A stretch of 7,506 nucleotides of DNA from positions 1-7,506 of the forward strand of contig JAHHQS010000177.1 of assembly GCA_020026285.1 (NCBI GenBank), written 5' to 3'. This stretch comes from Parabacteroides sp. (GTDB lineage: Bacteria > Bacteroidota > Bacteroidia > Bacteroidales > Tannerellaceae). This document shows positions 1 through 7,506 of this stretch, in pieces. The position numbers and the translations under genes are program-made. How positions within the stretch are numbered: the stretch's first letter is position 1; each line of letters starts with the position of its first letter. Under the pieces are notes generated by a model that was not told the DNA's origin, ran no database searches, and saw only the letters and a list, made by a program, of their open reading frames with translations.

Positions 1-51
1 ATTTTATTTACTGCCAGAGCCGTTTAGGCTGGGCTAATTTTTAACGAACTA
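1..51 (+). other. Interrupted 5' edge of the first reading frame (in-frame amber at 25-27)
   Basis: In the frame of the downstream TPR-type gene, bases 1-24 read ILFTARAV, then comes TAG at 25-27, then AGLIFNELL runs straight into the annotated frame. The residues just after the stop look like a normal protein helix and not like a leader. The coding frame may therefore begin upstream of the window and be broken by a nonsense change; TTG to TAG is one base. A second option is a frameshift: the +2 frame reads FYLLPEPFRLG before stopping at 35-37, and it could also be the true upstream frame. A third option is that this is simply the end of a different gene. Only 24 bases lie upstream of the stop, so the window cannot decide between these. 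Confidence 0.35.
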
Positions 52-2472
52 TTGGTAAATGGAACTTTTACTGAAGAAGATGCCTGCAAATTAGCCGAAA
101 TTACTCCATCTATTGACGAGCCAAGAATGTGCTTAAATGGATTGGTACCTACATGGGTAATGTCTATAAATAATTGTTTTAAAACGAACCCACTTATCAG
201 TAAATTATGGAAGCCCGATGTGTCAGAACAGACTTTCAAAGATGCCAATTTAGTATTGGCAGAAGGTATTTTGACTAAGAAAAAAGTACTTGGTGAACTA
301 GATGTACTGAATTATATCCTATACAGTATTAGAGGTGGTGCGGATGACAATGCTGGTAGAATGTACATCACAGTCTTAATGAAATTAGATGATATTGGAG
401 AATTGTCACATGGAAGCCTCCTTTGTAAATTATGGATGGATGTCCCCTTACCCAAGAGAATGTCTATTGATGTCAAGATAGGAGTACGTTATCTTCAAAT
501 TGTACTTATCAAAGATATAAGTACAACTCAACGATCATTCTTGCTAAAGGATTTGAAAGACAACATCTCTAAATGTTCTGATGCAGAAAAAATACCTTTC
601 TATACCAGTATGGCTACCATGATTTGCTGGATGGAAGGTGACATTAAGGGTGGGTTGTCATATTATCATCAATACATGGAAAGTAAAAGTGATGGTCATA
701 TGCTATTAGAAACTATTGGAGATGCAAAGCCGATTTTTGATAATAACATTTGGATTTTCCTTCTGCGTTTGTCTAGTGAACAAGATTTCATTGACTGGCT
801 CGACGAATTCAAGGTGGATGCTATTGAATACTTACATAACGACCACGTAATTTGCGAGTGTTGCTTTCTTGCGGTAGAACGACTATGGAAGTATCATCTA
901 GTGGATGAACCCGTTGATGTTCGCATGGGAGTGTTATTCAGAATTTTGGCAAAGGCAGAATTTAAACGCTGTTCAGAACTTGCTATCGCTTGTGTTTTTG
1001 CAATTATGGAGATTTTTAACTCTGAACGCCGTTATGAAGAAGCTCGGTCGCTATATGAAAGCAAGTATTCTAAGTATGAGAAATTGCCATTTGCGCAGTT
1101 GATTTTGAATGGTTCAATGGGAAATAGCTACTTCCGCGATGTTGTTGAAGTACATGGTCATGCTCTTGATTACTTTAAAAGGTCACTTTCGATTGCAGAT
1201 ACCGAGTTGATTCCCAATATTATGTTGCATGTTAAGCAGATGAGGGCATACGTTCTGGCTGAGACTAATATTAATGCGGCAGTAAAAGAACTTGAAGAGG
1301 CACTACAATATGTCTCTGAGGTTAAACATCGTATAGATATATATGAATACTACCAGTGCATAGGAGAGTTATCATATACATATTGGTGTGCAGGCAATAG
1401 ACAGAAAGCTGTTGAAAAACTATCAGAATGTGTTCGTTTTGTCACGAACGACCTTCAAGATGGCAAAGAAAAATTTGCCAAGAGCTTTATCTGTTTATTA
1501 GGGTGTCTAATAATAAAGTATCAGTGTGACTTGGATAACAAACCTATGCCTAAAGATCAAGCGATTCCTCATCATGGGATGTTCACTGAAAATGACTTAA
1601 GTTCATTTGATGATCTATATAGCGAAGACCGTATCTATACATCCAGTTATCAGATGTGTCAGCTGTGTAAAATGGTCGGATTAAGGGATTTGGCTTGTGA
1701 ATGGGCGCATAGAACATTGGATGTATGCAAGAAAAGAGGTGAAGTTCGCGAGATTCATTATCTACTCTTCCTATTATTACCATATTTTATTGAGGATAAT
1801 GATAAAGATGACATACTCTTTGTAATTAATCATACATGTGAAGCGCAGCGCATTAGTTATGAGAATCACCCTGAACTGCATAAAGAAAATGCAGACTTTG
1901 AGTTTGTTGAGTTTCTTATAGTGCCTCTTCTAATGGCGTCGCTTAGTCAAGATCTTCGTGGAGATGATAGTGGTTTGAAATTCATTAAGAAGGTATTGGA
2001 CAATTATCATCCGGTGAATAATCCTGAAAAATTTGAACTTGTGAAATCTGTGTTTGATAGACCTTCGTATGATAAAGACTATATAGCGGAAATTAATAAG
2101 TTGGACATGAATGATAACTATGTTATTTATATTTGTGCCTATTTGATGACTGCTTATCAGAGTGAGGCAGATTATGCATTCTCACTTTTAATTGCACTTT
2201 TGCCTATGTTAGAGGAACAGTTGATTCAAATCTTGGGTGAAGATGTAATACCTATTGTTAATCATTTTGTGACAGATTTTTGGAAGGCTAAAATTCTGAC
2301 AGCTCCTAACGAATTTAAAAATTACAAGTTTCTTCGAGAAAAGGGGCTTCCACTTATTGAAGAGTATGAAGGAAAGATAAATCAGGCTAATCATACGATG
2401 TTTATCGTGAGCAATCATATAAATAAACGAATTAAACTTAATGATTCACAAGAGATTTGGATGGACAGGTGA
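52..2472 (+). CDS. TPR-rich helical-repeat protein, probable sensor half of a STAND/NLR-like defence protein; 5' end uncertain or broken
   Basis: I do not recognise a named family. The frame gives 806 residues from a TTG codon at 52. No Shine-Dalgarno-like sequence supports that start. In-frame ATG codons at 127 and 160 are alternatives, and the frame is open back to the stop at 25-27. No Walker motif, nuclease motif, signal peptide or membrane segment is visible. The protein is almost wholly alpha-helical. Residues about 310-345, 360-383, 389-425 and 430-466 form helix pairs with TPR spacing (for example YEEARSLYESKY, ALDYFKRSLSIAD, AVKELEEALQYV, KAVEKLSECVRFV). A further pair lies near 530-562. 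An N-terminal helical block includes LWMDVPLPKRMS near residues 127-138. Long helical repeats without an enzyme domain, next to a STAND nuclease, suggest the ligand-sensing C-terminal part of a second STAND protein whose NTPase half is missing or outside the window. That role is inference. A stand-alone TPR scaffold protein is the alternative. Base composition matches the neighbouring gene. Confidence 0.6.
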   Translation: MVNGTFTEEDACKLAEITPSIDEPRMCLNGLVPTWVMSINNCFKTNPLISKLWKPDVSEQTFKDANLVLAEGILTKKKVLGELDVLNYILYSIRGGADDNAGRMYITVLMKLDDIGELSHGSLLCKLWMDVPLPKRMSIDVKIGVRYLQIVLIKDISTTQRSFLLKDLKDNISKCSDAEKIPFYTSMATMICWMEGDIKGGLSYYHQYMESKSDGHMLLETIGDAKPIFDNNIWIFLLRLSSEQDFIDWLDEFKVDAIEYLHNDHVICECCFLAVERLWKYHLVDEPVDVRMGVLFRILAKAEFKRCSELAIACVFAIMEIFNSERRYEEARSLYESKYSKYEKLPFAQLILNGSMGNSYFRDVVEVHGHALDYFKRSLSIADTELIPNIMLHVKQMRAYVLAETNINAAVKELEEALQYVSEVKHRIDIYEYYQCIGELSYTYWCAGNRQKAVEKLSECVRFVTNDLQDGKEKFAKSFICLLGCLIIKYQCDLDNKPMPKDQAIPHHGMFTENDLSSFDDLYSEDRIYTSSYQMCQLCKMVGLRDLACEWAHRTLDVCKKRGEVREIHYLLFLLLPYFIEDNDKDDILFVINHTCEAQRISYENHPELHKENADFEFVEFLIVPLLMASLSQDLRGDDSGLKFIKKVLDNYHPVNNPEKFELVKSVFDRPSYDKDYIAEINKLDMNDNYVIYICAYLMTAYQSEADYAFSLLIALLPMLEEQLIQILGEDVIPIVNHFVTDFWKAKILTAPNEFKNYKFLREKGLPLIEEYEGKINQANHTMFIVSNHINKRIKLNDSQEIWMDR

Positions 2473-2613
2473 GCATCTGATTATAGGGAACGGAAAAGAT
2501 AATAATGATGTTTCAATAAACAAATACTGAATAGAAAAAAACGATAGCATTAAAGAAAGATAATCGTTTCAAAAGTCGTTTTACATTAGGATCATCGGAT
2601 AAATGTGAACTGG

Positions 2614-2625
2614 TATATTAATATA
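2614..2625. repeat. Perfect 12-bp AT palindrome in the intergenic region
   Basis: TATATTAATATA is identical to its reverse complement and sits about 155 bp before the start of the STAND nuclease gene. It could be an operator half-site pair. However, it is A/T only and lies in an AT-rich gap, so a chance occurrence is quite possible. Confidence 0.3.
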
Positions 2626-2713
2626 GTTACCATAATTAAAAATTTGATTAGGTTGTATTTGCAGACTATTGTACTATCTGAGATTAATAAAACCTTAAAC
2701 ACTGTGATGTATT

Positions 2714-2741
2714 TTGTTCTTAGAATAGATTGCTAGGACAA
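2714..2741 (+). promoter_or_regulatory. Imperfect hairpin upstream of the STAND nuclease gene
   Basis: TTGTTCTTAG (2714-2723) can pair with CTAGGACAA (2733-2741), giving nine base pairs with one bulged T and one G-U pair around a nine-base loop. It ends 38 bases before the ATG at 2780. It could be an operator for a dyad-binding regulator or a structure in the mRNA leader. No poly-T tract follows, so it is not a normal terminator. Function is not shown by sequence alone. Confidence 0.3.
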
Positions 2742-2779
2742 TAAGTGAATGGAGTGATATTAAAACAAAATATTGAAAT

Positions 2780-5700
2780 ATGAATTGGAAAGCCTTTGAA
2801 TTAAAATATGACGAAAGAGAGACATGGGCATTTGAGCAAATGTCGTATCTGCTTTTTTGTGCAGAACATAATTGTCGAATTGGACTTTTCCGCTATAAAA
2901 ATCAGGCTGGAATAGAAACAGAACCGTTGGTTAAGGATGGAAAGACGCTTGGATTTCAATCTAAATATTACACAACTTCTATTTCGTCTAACAAGAATGA
3001 CATCATTGACTCTATAAAAAAGGCGAAAATTAAGAATGCGAATCTTGATGAATTGTATTTTTACATTAATCAGGAATACTCAGAAAGTACGACGATAAAC
3101 AATAAGAAGTCGAAATATCAACATGATATCGAAAACATTGCGAAGGAACTTGGAATTACACTCATTTGGCGTGTACCGAGCCATTTCGAGCTACAGCTAT
3201 CTTTGCCGGAAAACAAATATATTTTCGACCTTTTTTTCAATTTGAATCCCAATGAAGGCAACTTAATAGACAGTATAGTTGCGCATAATGTGAATATTTT
3301 GAAGAATATTCAGACTGAAATCTCGTTTAATAGACAGAAAATAAAAATCGACAGAACGGCAATAATTGAAAATATTGGCAAGGACTGCCGAGAACATAAA
3401 AATATCATAATTTCCGGAGAGGGTGGCTGCGGTAAGACGGCAATATTTAAAGAGTTTTATGTAAGAAATGTAAAGGACGTTCCGATTTGTGTTTTCAAAG
3501 CCAATGAGTTGAATGTAAAACATATCAATGATATTTTCAGGTTCTCTGAAAATTATACGTTTTCACAATTTCTAGATGCTTATAAAGATGAGGAAGTAAA
3601 GATATTCGTTATTGATTCGGCGGAGAGACTTGCAGAGATTAGTGATTTAGATGTAGTGGATTATCTGATTCAAGAGCTCACGGAAAATGGATGGAATATT
3701 ATCTTTACAACAAGATATGTTTATCTAAATGATTTAGCATATTGTATAAAGGAAGTCTTACAGATTCCTTTTGAAATATGTGATGTATCTTTGTTGGATT
3801 CAGAAGAACTAACATCAATAGCAAGTAACGTTGAATTCCAATTGCCAAGCAATTTGAATTTTGTGGATCGTCTGAGAAATCTTTTCTACTTAAGAGAATA
3901 TATCCTACATTATCAAGATATAAACAAACAGGGTAATTACAAGGATTTTATAGAAGTTCTTTGGAAGAAGCGCATAATGGGAACTGTAATAAAAGACAAT
4001 TTGCAAATTGAACGAGAGAGATGTATGATAGAAATTGCTATGCAAAGATGCAATACCGGACGGTTTTATATCAATGCAGAATATATGTCTCAGCATGCAT
4101 TATTTATGCTAAAGCAGGACGAGATTCTCGGCTATGACGATTCTCATAGCGGATATTTTATCACTCACGATATATACGAAGAATGGGCATTGAAAAAGAT
4201 TATTTCTCGCGATTTCAAAAACTACATGAGTGTAAATGATTTCTTTGAAACATTGGGTACCTCTTTGCCTATCCGCAGAGCATTCAGACAGTGGCTGTCT
4301 GAATGTTTATCTGAAAATCCACATGAGATTGACGATTTCATTCAGGAATCTCTTTCAAATGACGAGTTGGTGGGATTCTGGAAAGATGAACTTTGGGTGT
4401 CTGTCCTGTTATCAGATTCTTCAACTTTATTTTTTGAGAGATTTGAATCAAATATCATATCAGATGATTATAAATTGTTGAAGCGGATACTGTTCCTACT
4501 TCGGATTGCATGTGTTGATATATCAGCGACCTCCGGCTTTGAAGTGATTGCCCCCAAAGGACAAGGTTGGGAAGATGCTATATCTTTGGTTTATAACCAG
4601 AGAAAGGATTTTTTAGAAAAAAACCTAAACCAAGTTTTGCCAATACTAGCCGATTGGTGTAACTATAACAAAACTGGTGAAACGACTCGGATAGCTGGTC
4701 TATTGGCATTGAGTATCATTCAGCAAACAGAAACAAAAGAAGACTTTTATCTTTATGAAAATGTCGAAGAAAAAATTTTAAAGATAGTCTTTGATGCAGC
4801 TAGAGAAATAAGAAATGAATTAAAAGATATATTTGATAAAGTTGTTTCATGCCATTGGGTAGGGCACATGGATCCGTACGAAGGATTATGTACAAAAGTG
4901 CTAGAGAAACCATACCTGGCATTAGAATTAATAAAAGTGTTGCCGACGTCAGTAATTCAAATATGCGATTTGTTTTGGAAAAATAACTGCGATAAAGAGC
5001 ACTACGGATATACCTACATGGATCTTAATCTCAGTTACGGTTTAACAGAAACTCATAAATTGGAATATTTTCCTGCTAGCGCTAATCAGACTCCTATAAG
5101 ATGGTTACTACAAATAGCTTTTAATGAAACCCTTGATTTCATCATTTCTTTTACAAATAAAGCAGTAGAAAAATATAGTCATTCAGAATATGGACTGAAG
5201 GATGTTAAAGAAATCACGCTTCGTGTTGGCAAGACAGAAACTCGTCAATATGTTAGCGATGACATTTGGGGAATGCACCGTGGAATCGTTGGGTCTGTCC
5301 CATATTTACTTCAATCTGTACACATGGCTTTAGAAAAGACTTTGTTGGAAATTGCGCAGAGACTTGATCCTCAACTAGTCAAAAATGTCCTTATTAGTAT
5401 TCTTACTAATTCAAAATCGGCATCGCTCACATCTCTTGTTTGTAGTGTTTTGCTTGCATATCCTGAGAAATTCAGTGACATTGCCTTGATACTCTTCAAA
5501 ACAATAGAGCTATTTGATTATGACAGTAGAAGACAATTTAATGAGTTTCAAGCAAAATATATTTATTCAATTGGGTATGGATTGAACAATTTGAAAGATG
5601 TTTTATACACAGATGAAAGACTGAAAACATGTGAGGAGAAATTCAGAGGCACTTGTTTAGAGAGTATTTTTCTGAATTATCAATACTTTGGAGTTAAAGG

Positions 5701-7459
5701 CTTTTCTGAAGAGCAGAACATGGCATTTATCAACAGAATTTACAAAATTTTAGATGAATACAAAGATAATGAAACTATTTATAAAGAGAATGGCATTTTA
5801 TTGGCAAGGATGGACAGACGTAATCTGACAGCCAAAGTATCTGGTCATAAAGATGGTAACATACTTATAGAATTTACTCCTAAGGAACTTGCTGAAGATT
5901 TGAGAAAGAAAAGCAAAGAAGCTGAAATCCAACATAAAGAAATGTGTAAATACTCTTCACTGAGAGTGTGGTCAAACTTCTTACAAGAGAAATCTGTTAA
6001 ACAGATAAAATATGATGATAATCCGCTTCTCGCTTTATCAGATACAAAACAATTATTAGAAGAATTAAAATGCAATAACAATATTAATGCAAAACTTAAT
6101 TATTATGTGCCTTCGTATGTCTGTTCAAAATTATTGATTGAATATTTTGACAAACTATCAACTGAGGATAAAGCCTTTTGTAAAAAAATAGTTGTTAACA
6201 CAATTAAAAATCTTTTTGATGACAACTATGGTTATCAGATAGGTGACGGTGTAGAGGCAGCATGTCATGCGCTACCAACTCTGATGAGTAAATATCCAGA
6301 AGAAATAGAAGGCTATATTTCACTTATGGTATTTATTCTTTTTGATGAAACCCACCTTGGATCATACAAAAGAATCTGTGACTATATTATCGAATCTATT
6401 CACAAATCAAACTTATGGGAAACGGATACTAATACAGCGCAAGCGATATTATGCGGCTATATAAAAGTCAAGCCATTTTATAAATCTATCGTTTCGGATA
6501 TAAGAAAAAAACAAGGATTCTGGGGACGCGTTTCAAAACAGGCAATTCTGACTGATTTGTCAGATAGAGTGGGTAACATAGTTTTCAAGGATTTGGACTT
6601 TTGTAAAGATGAAATAGAGAAACTTGACATTTTTGATTTGGGGATGCTACTGCAACTTATTCCTTCAGATACGGTCGATAAGAAACTTACGGAAATCATT
6701 GAAATAGTCATTCGAAAATGTACACCGGAATTGTTTAATGATAGACGTTTGCTTGATCTTGAATATGATACGGATAGGAATGTAGACATTTACAAACTTC
6801 GTCTGAACGTATTTAGGCAGATATCGAGATTTCTTTTGAACAGAAAACTTTCAGAAATTGATCAGTATATAGACCCGATCTTAAAATCTTTACAAGCGAC
6901 AGAAGAAACGCAATCATTTATAGATGAAATGATTTCCGCTGAAGATAGTATTAGAAGGAATGAGCAATTTTGGTATATATGGAGAAAAATGTATCCTTTC
7001 GTCGCGGATCTATGTCTTAAACCAAGAGGTTATCATCTGAATGACGTTATAATTAGTTATTTGTTGGCTTGGCCATGGTGGCGAAAGGGAATCGAGTCCT
7101 GGCCCAGTTTGACATCGGATAATATTGATTTTTATTATAAGGTATCAAGGGAACTTAGTACAAATCCTGCCGTGTTGTATTCAATATCAAGGGTTCTATA
7201 CACAGTCGGTAGCAAATTTAAAAAGGATGGTGTTGAATGGCTTTACACAATTATATCTAAGAACAAAGCGATAGCTTTATGTGATTTAGAATCTAATACT
7301 TTGTTTTATATTGAATGTTTTCTGAGAAAGTTTATTTTTGAAAATAGGGAGGGTATCAAAAGAAACTCGAGATTGAAAAGGAAAGTTATAGAGATTCTTA
7401 ATTTTCTCATAGAAAAAGGTTCATTACGTGGGTATCAACTTAGAGAAAGTGTTATATAG
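2780..7459 (+). CDS. Antiviral STAND (Avs) protein with N-terminal PD-(D/E)xK Mrr-like nuclease; Avs4-like architecture
   Basis: This is a 1559-residue predicted phage-defence NTPase-nuclease. Residues 1-150 look like a PD-(D/E)xK nuclease: E19 in helix A (WAFEQ), acidic E46 and E48 in GIETEP, and the QxK motif Q60-S61-K62 (GFQSKYY). Residues 205-345 are a STAND P-loop module: Walker A GEGGCGKT (213-220), Walker B FVIDSAE (D279, E282) and a likely sensor at FTTR (R312). F460-W469 (FITHDIYEEW) fits the winged-helix segment that follows the NTPase in such proteins. The remaining ~1,050 residues are helical and should be the sensor; landmarks are W830-GMHRG, MDRR at 1011-1014 and the terminal GSLRGYQLRE. 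In known Avs proteins binding of phage portal or terminase triggers oligomerisation and DNA cleavage. Length and domain order match Avs4; the exact type is inferred. The ATG is fixed by an in-frame TGA at 2774-2776, and there is no close Shine-Dalgarno (GGAG at 2752 is too distant). All recognisable catalytic residues are present, so it is probably functional. Confidence 0.85.
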   Translation: MNWKAFELKYDERETWAFEQMSYLLFCAEHNCRIGLFRYKNQAGIETEPLVKDGKTLGFQSKYYTTSISSNKNDIIDSIKKAKIKNANLDELYFYINQEYSESTTINNKKSKYQHDIENIAKELGITLIWRVPSHFELQLSLPENKYIFDLFFNLNPNEGNLIDSIVAHNVNILKNIQTEISFNRQKIKIDRTAIIENIGKDCREHKNIIISGEGGCGKTAIFKEFYVRNVKDVPICVFKANELNVKHINDIFRFSENYTFSQFLDAYKDEEVKIFVIDSAERLAEISDLDVVDYLIQELTENGWNIIFTTRYVYLNDLAYCIKEVLQIPFEICDVSLLDSEELTSIASNVEFQLPSNLNFVDRLRNLFYLREYILHYQDINKQGNYKDFIEVLWKKRIMGTVIKDNLQIERERCMIEIAMQRCNTGRFYINAEYMSQHALFMLKQDEILGYDDSHSGYFITHDIYEEWALKKIISRDFKNYMSVNDFFETLGTSLPIRRAFRQWLSECLSENPHEIDDFIQESLSNDELVGFWKDELWVSVLLSDSSTLFFERFESNIISDDYKLLKRILFLLRIACVDISATSGFEVIAPKGQGWEDAISLVYNQRKDFLEKNLNQVLPILADWCNYNKTGETTRIAGLLALSIIQQTETKEDFYLYENVEEKILKIVFDAAREIRNELKDIFDKVVSCHWVGHMDPYEGLCTKVLEKPYLALELIKVLPTSVIQICDLFWKNNCDKEHYGYTYMDLNLSYGLTETHKLEYFPASANQTPIRWLLQIAFNETLDFIISFTNKAVEKYSHSEYGLKDVKEITLRVGKTETRQYVSDDIWGMHRGIVGSVPYLLQSVHMALEKTLLEIAQRLDPQLVKNVLISILTNSKSASLTSLVCSVLLAYPEKFSDIALILFKTIELFDYDSRRQFNEFQAKYIYSIGYGLNNLKDVLYTDERLKTCEEKFRGTCLESIFLNYQYFGVKGFSEEQNMAFINRIYKILDEYKDNETIYKENGILLARMDRRNLTAKVSGHKDGNILIEFTPKELAEDLRKKSKEAEIQHKEMCKYSSLRVWSNFLQEKSVKQIKYDDNPLLALSDTKQLLEELKCNNNINAKLNYYVPSYVCSKLLIEYFDKLSTEDKAFCKKIVVNTIKNLFDDNYGYQIGDGVEAACHALPTLMSKYPEEIEGYISLMVFILFDETHLGSYKRICDYIIESIHKSNLWETDTNTAQAILCGYIKVKPFYKSIVSDIRKKQGFWGRVSKQAILTDLSDRVGNIVFKDLDFCKDEIEKLDIFDLGMLLQLIPSDTVDKKLTEIIEIVIRKCTPELFNDRRLLDLEYDTDRNVDIYKLRLNVFRQISRFLLNRKLSEIDQYIDPILKSLQATEETQSFIDEMISAEDSIRRNEQFWYIWRKMYPFVADLCLKPRGYHLNDVIISYLLAWPWWRKGIESWPSLTSDNIDFYYKVSRELSTNPAVLYSISRVLYTVGSKFKKDGVEWLYTIISKNKAIALCDLESNTLFYIECFLRKFIFENREGIKRNSRLKRKVIEILNFLIEKGSLRGYQLRESVI

Positions 7460-7506
7460 TCGTCCCTTAAAAAGCCCATTTTTGCGAGATATTCTTCAAG
7501 CACAGT
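7435..7506 (-). CDS. Possible C-terminal tail of a convergent gene (partial, runs off the window)
   Basis: Read from base 7506 on the minus strand, one frame stays open for 23 codons and reads TVLEEYLAKMGFLRDDYITL, then SLS and TGA at 7435-7437. The composition is protein-like, with a charged helix followed by a strand-like end. If real, its end overlaps the 3' end of the STAND gene by 25 bases in a tail-to-tail arrangement. I do not recognise the family, and a 23-codon open frame is not statistically compelling. The alternative is simple intergenic sequence. Confidence 0.25.
   Translation of the reverse strand, partial: TVLEEYLAKMGFLRDDYITLSLS

Larger units (their letters stand above)
2473..2779. 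other. Intergenic region between the TPR-type gene and the STAND nuclease gene
   Basis: This 307-bp AT-rich gap contains no convincing coding frame; the longest ATG-initiated runs I see are a few codons. It is long enough to hold a promoter for the downstream gene, so the two genes are probably not a tight operon. A perfect AT palindrome (2614-2625) and an imperfect hairpin (2714-2741) are the only structured elements I can point to. No strong rho-independent terminator follows the upstream gene. Promoter-like hexamers exist (TTGATT at 2644-2649, TATTGT at 2667-2672, 17-bp spacing), but each matches consensus at only four of six positions. Confidence 0.6.

Noticed and set aside
2539..2569. 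Inverted repeat AAACGAT / ATCGTTT after the first gene, considered as a terminator
   Set aside because: The stem is only seven pairs, A/T-rich, with a 17-base loop, and no T-run follows. It is too weak to call a rho-independent terminator.
2644..2672. TTGATT/TATTGT hexamers with 17-bp spacing as a sigma-70 promoter; TGTATTTG at 2654-2661 as a Bacteroidota -7 element
   Set aside because: Each sigma-70 hexamer matches only four of six positions. The Bacteroidota-like element has one mismatch and no properly spaced upstream TTG. Chance matches are expected in AT-rich sequence.
2707..2736. Nine-codon ATG frame as a leader peptide upstream of the STAND gene
   Set aside because: It has no ribosome binding site, no regulatory codon run and no attenuator pair.
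6478..6789. 103-codon minus-strand frame inside the STAND gene
   Set aside because: It is serine-rich and lies fully antisense to the conserved coding frame, which is typical of a shadow frame.
7466..7482. AAAAA-GCCCA-TTTTT just after the STAND gene stop, considered as a terminator
   Set aside because: The stem is five A-T pairs with no GC core. It may also be coding on the minus strand.
7457..7506. TAG read as glutamine, extending the STAND gene past 7459
   Set aside because: The protein reaches a natural-looking C-terminus (GSLRGYQLRE) just before this stop. There is no other sign of an alternative code in the large genes.

Overview
The window is AT-rich (about one third G+C by eye) bacterial DNA. 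Both large genes lie on the + strand, and almost all of the sequence is coding. The second gene has no Shine-Dalgarno sequence at a usable distance from its ATG, only an A/T-rich stretch. Together with the base composition this points weakly to Bacteroidota, but no taxonomic marker gene is present. There is no tRNA, rRNA, CRISPR array or insertion sequence.

Layout. (1) Positions 1-2472 hold a long helical-repeat (TPR-type) reading frame with no enzymatic domain. It looks like the sensor half of a STAND/NLR-like protein. Its 5' end is problematic: the frame is open back to an amber codon at 25-27, and coding-like residues continue on both sides of that codon. It is therefore either an interrupted gene, a gene whose front half lies off the window, or a stand-alone TPR protein with a weak TTG/ATG start. 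(2) Positions 2473-2779 are a 307-bp gap with no gene. It holds a small AT palindrome and an imperfect hairpin close to the next start codon. (3) Positions 2780-7459 encode a complete 1559-residue protein: an N-terminal PD-(D/E)xK (Mrr-like) nuclease domain, a central STAND P-loop NTPase, and a very long alpha-helical C-terminal region. This is the architecture of the antiviral STAND (Avs) phage-defence proteins, closest to the Avs4 type with its Mrr-like effector. (4) The last ~70 bases also contain a convergent minus-strand frame that may be the tail of another gene.

How it works together. The second protein should be self-sufficient. In characterised Avs proteins the C-terminal repeats bind a conserved phage protein (portal or terminase), the NTPase oligomerises, and the N-terminal nuclease cuts DNA. 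The first frame resembles the sensing half of a second, different receptor of the same general class. The window is best read as part of a defence island with one intact STAND nuclease beside the remnant or back half of another. The two genes are separated by a gap large enough for an independent promoter, so nothing shows that they are one operon or one system.
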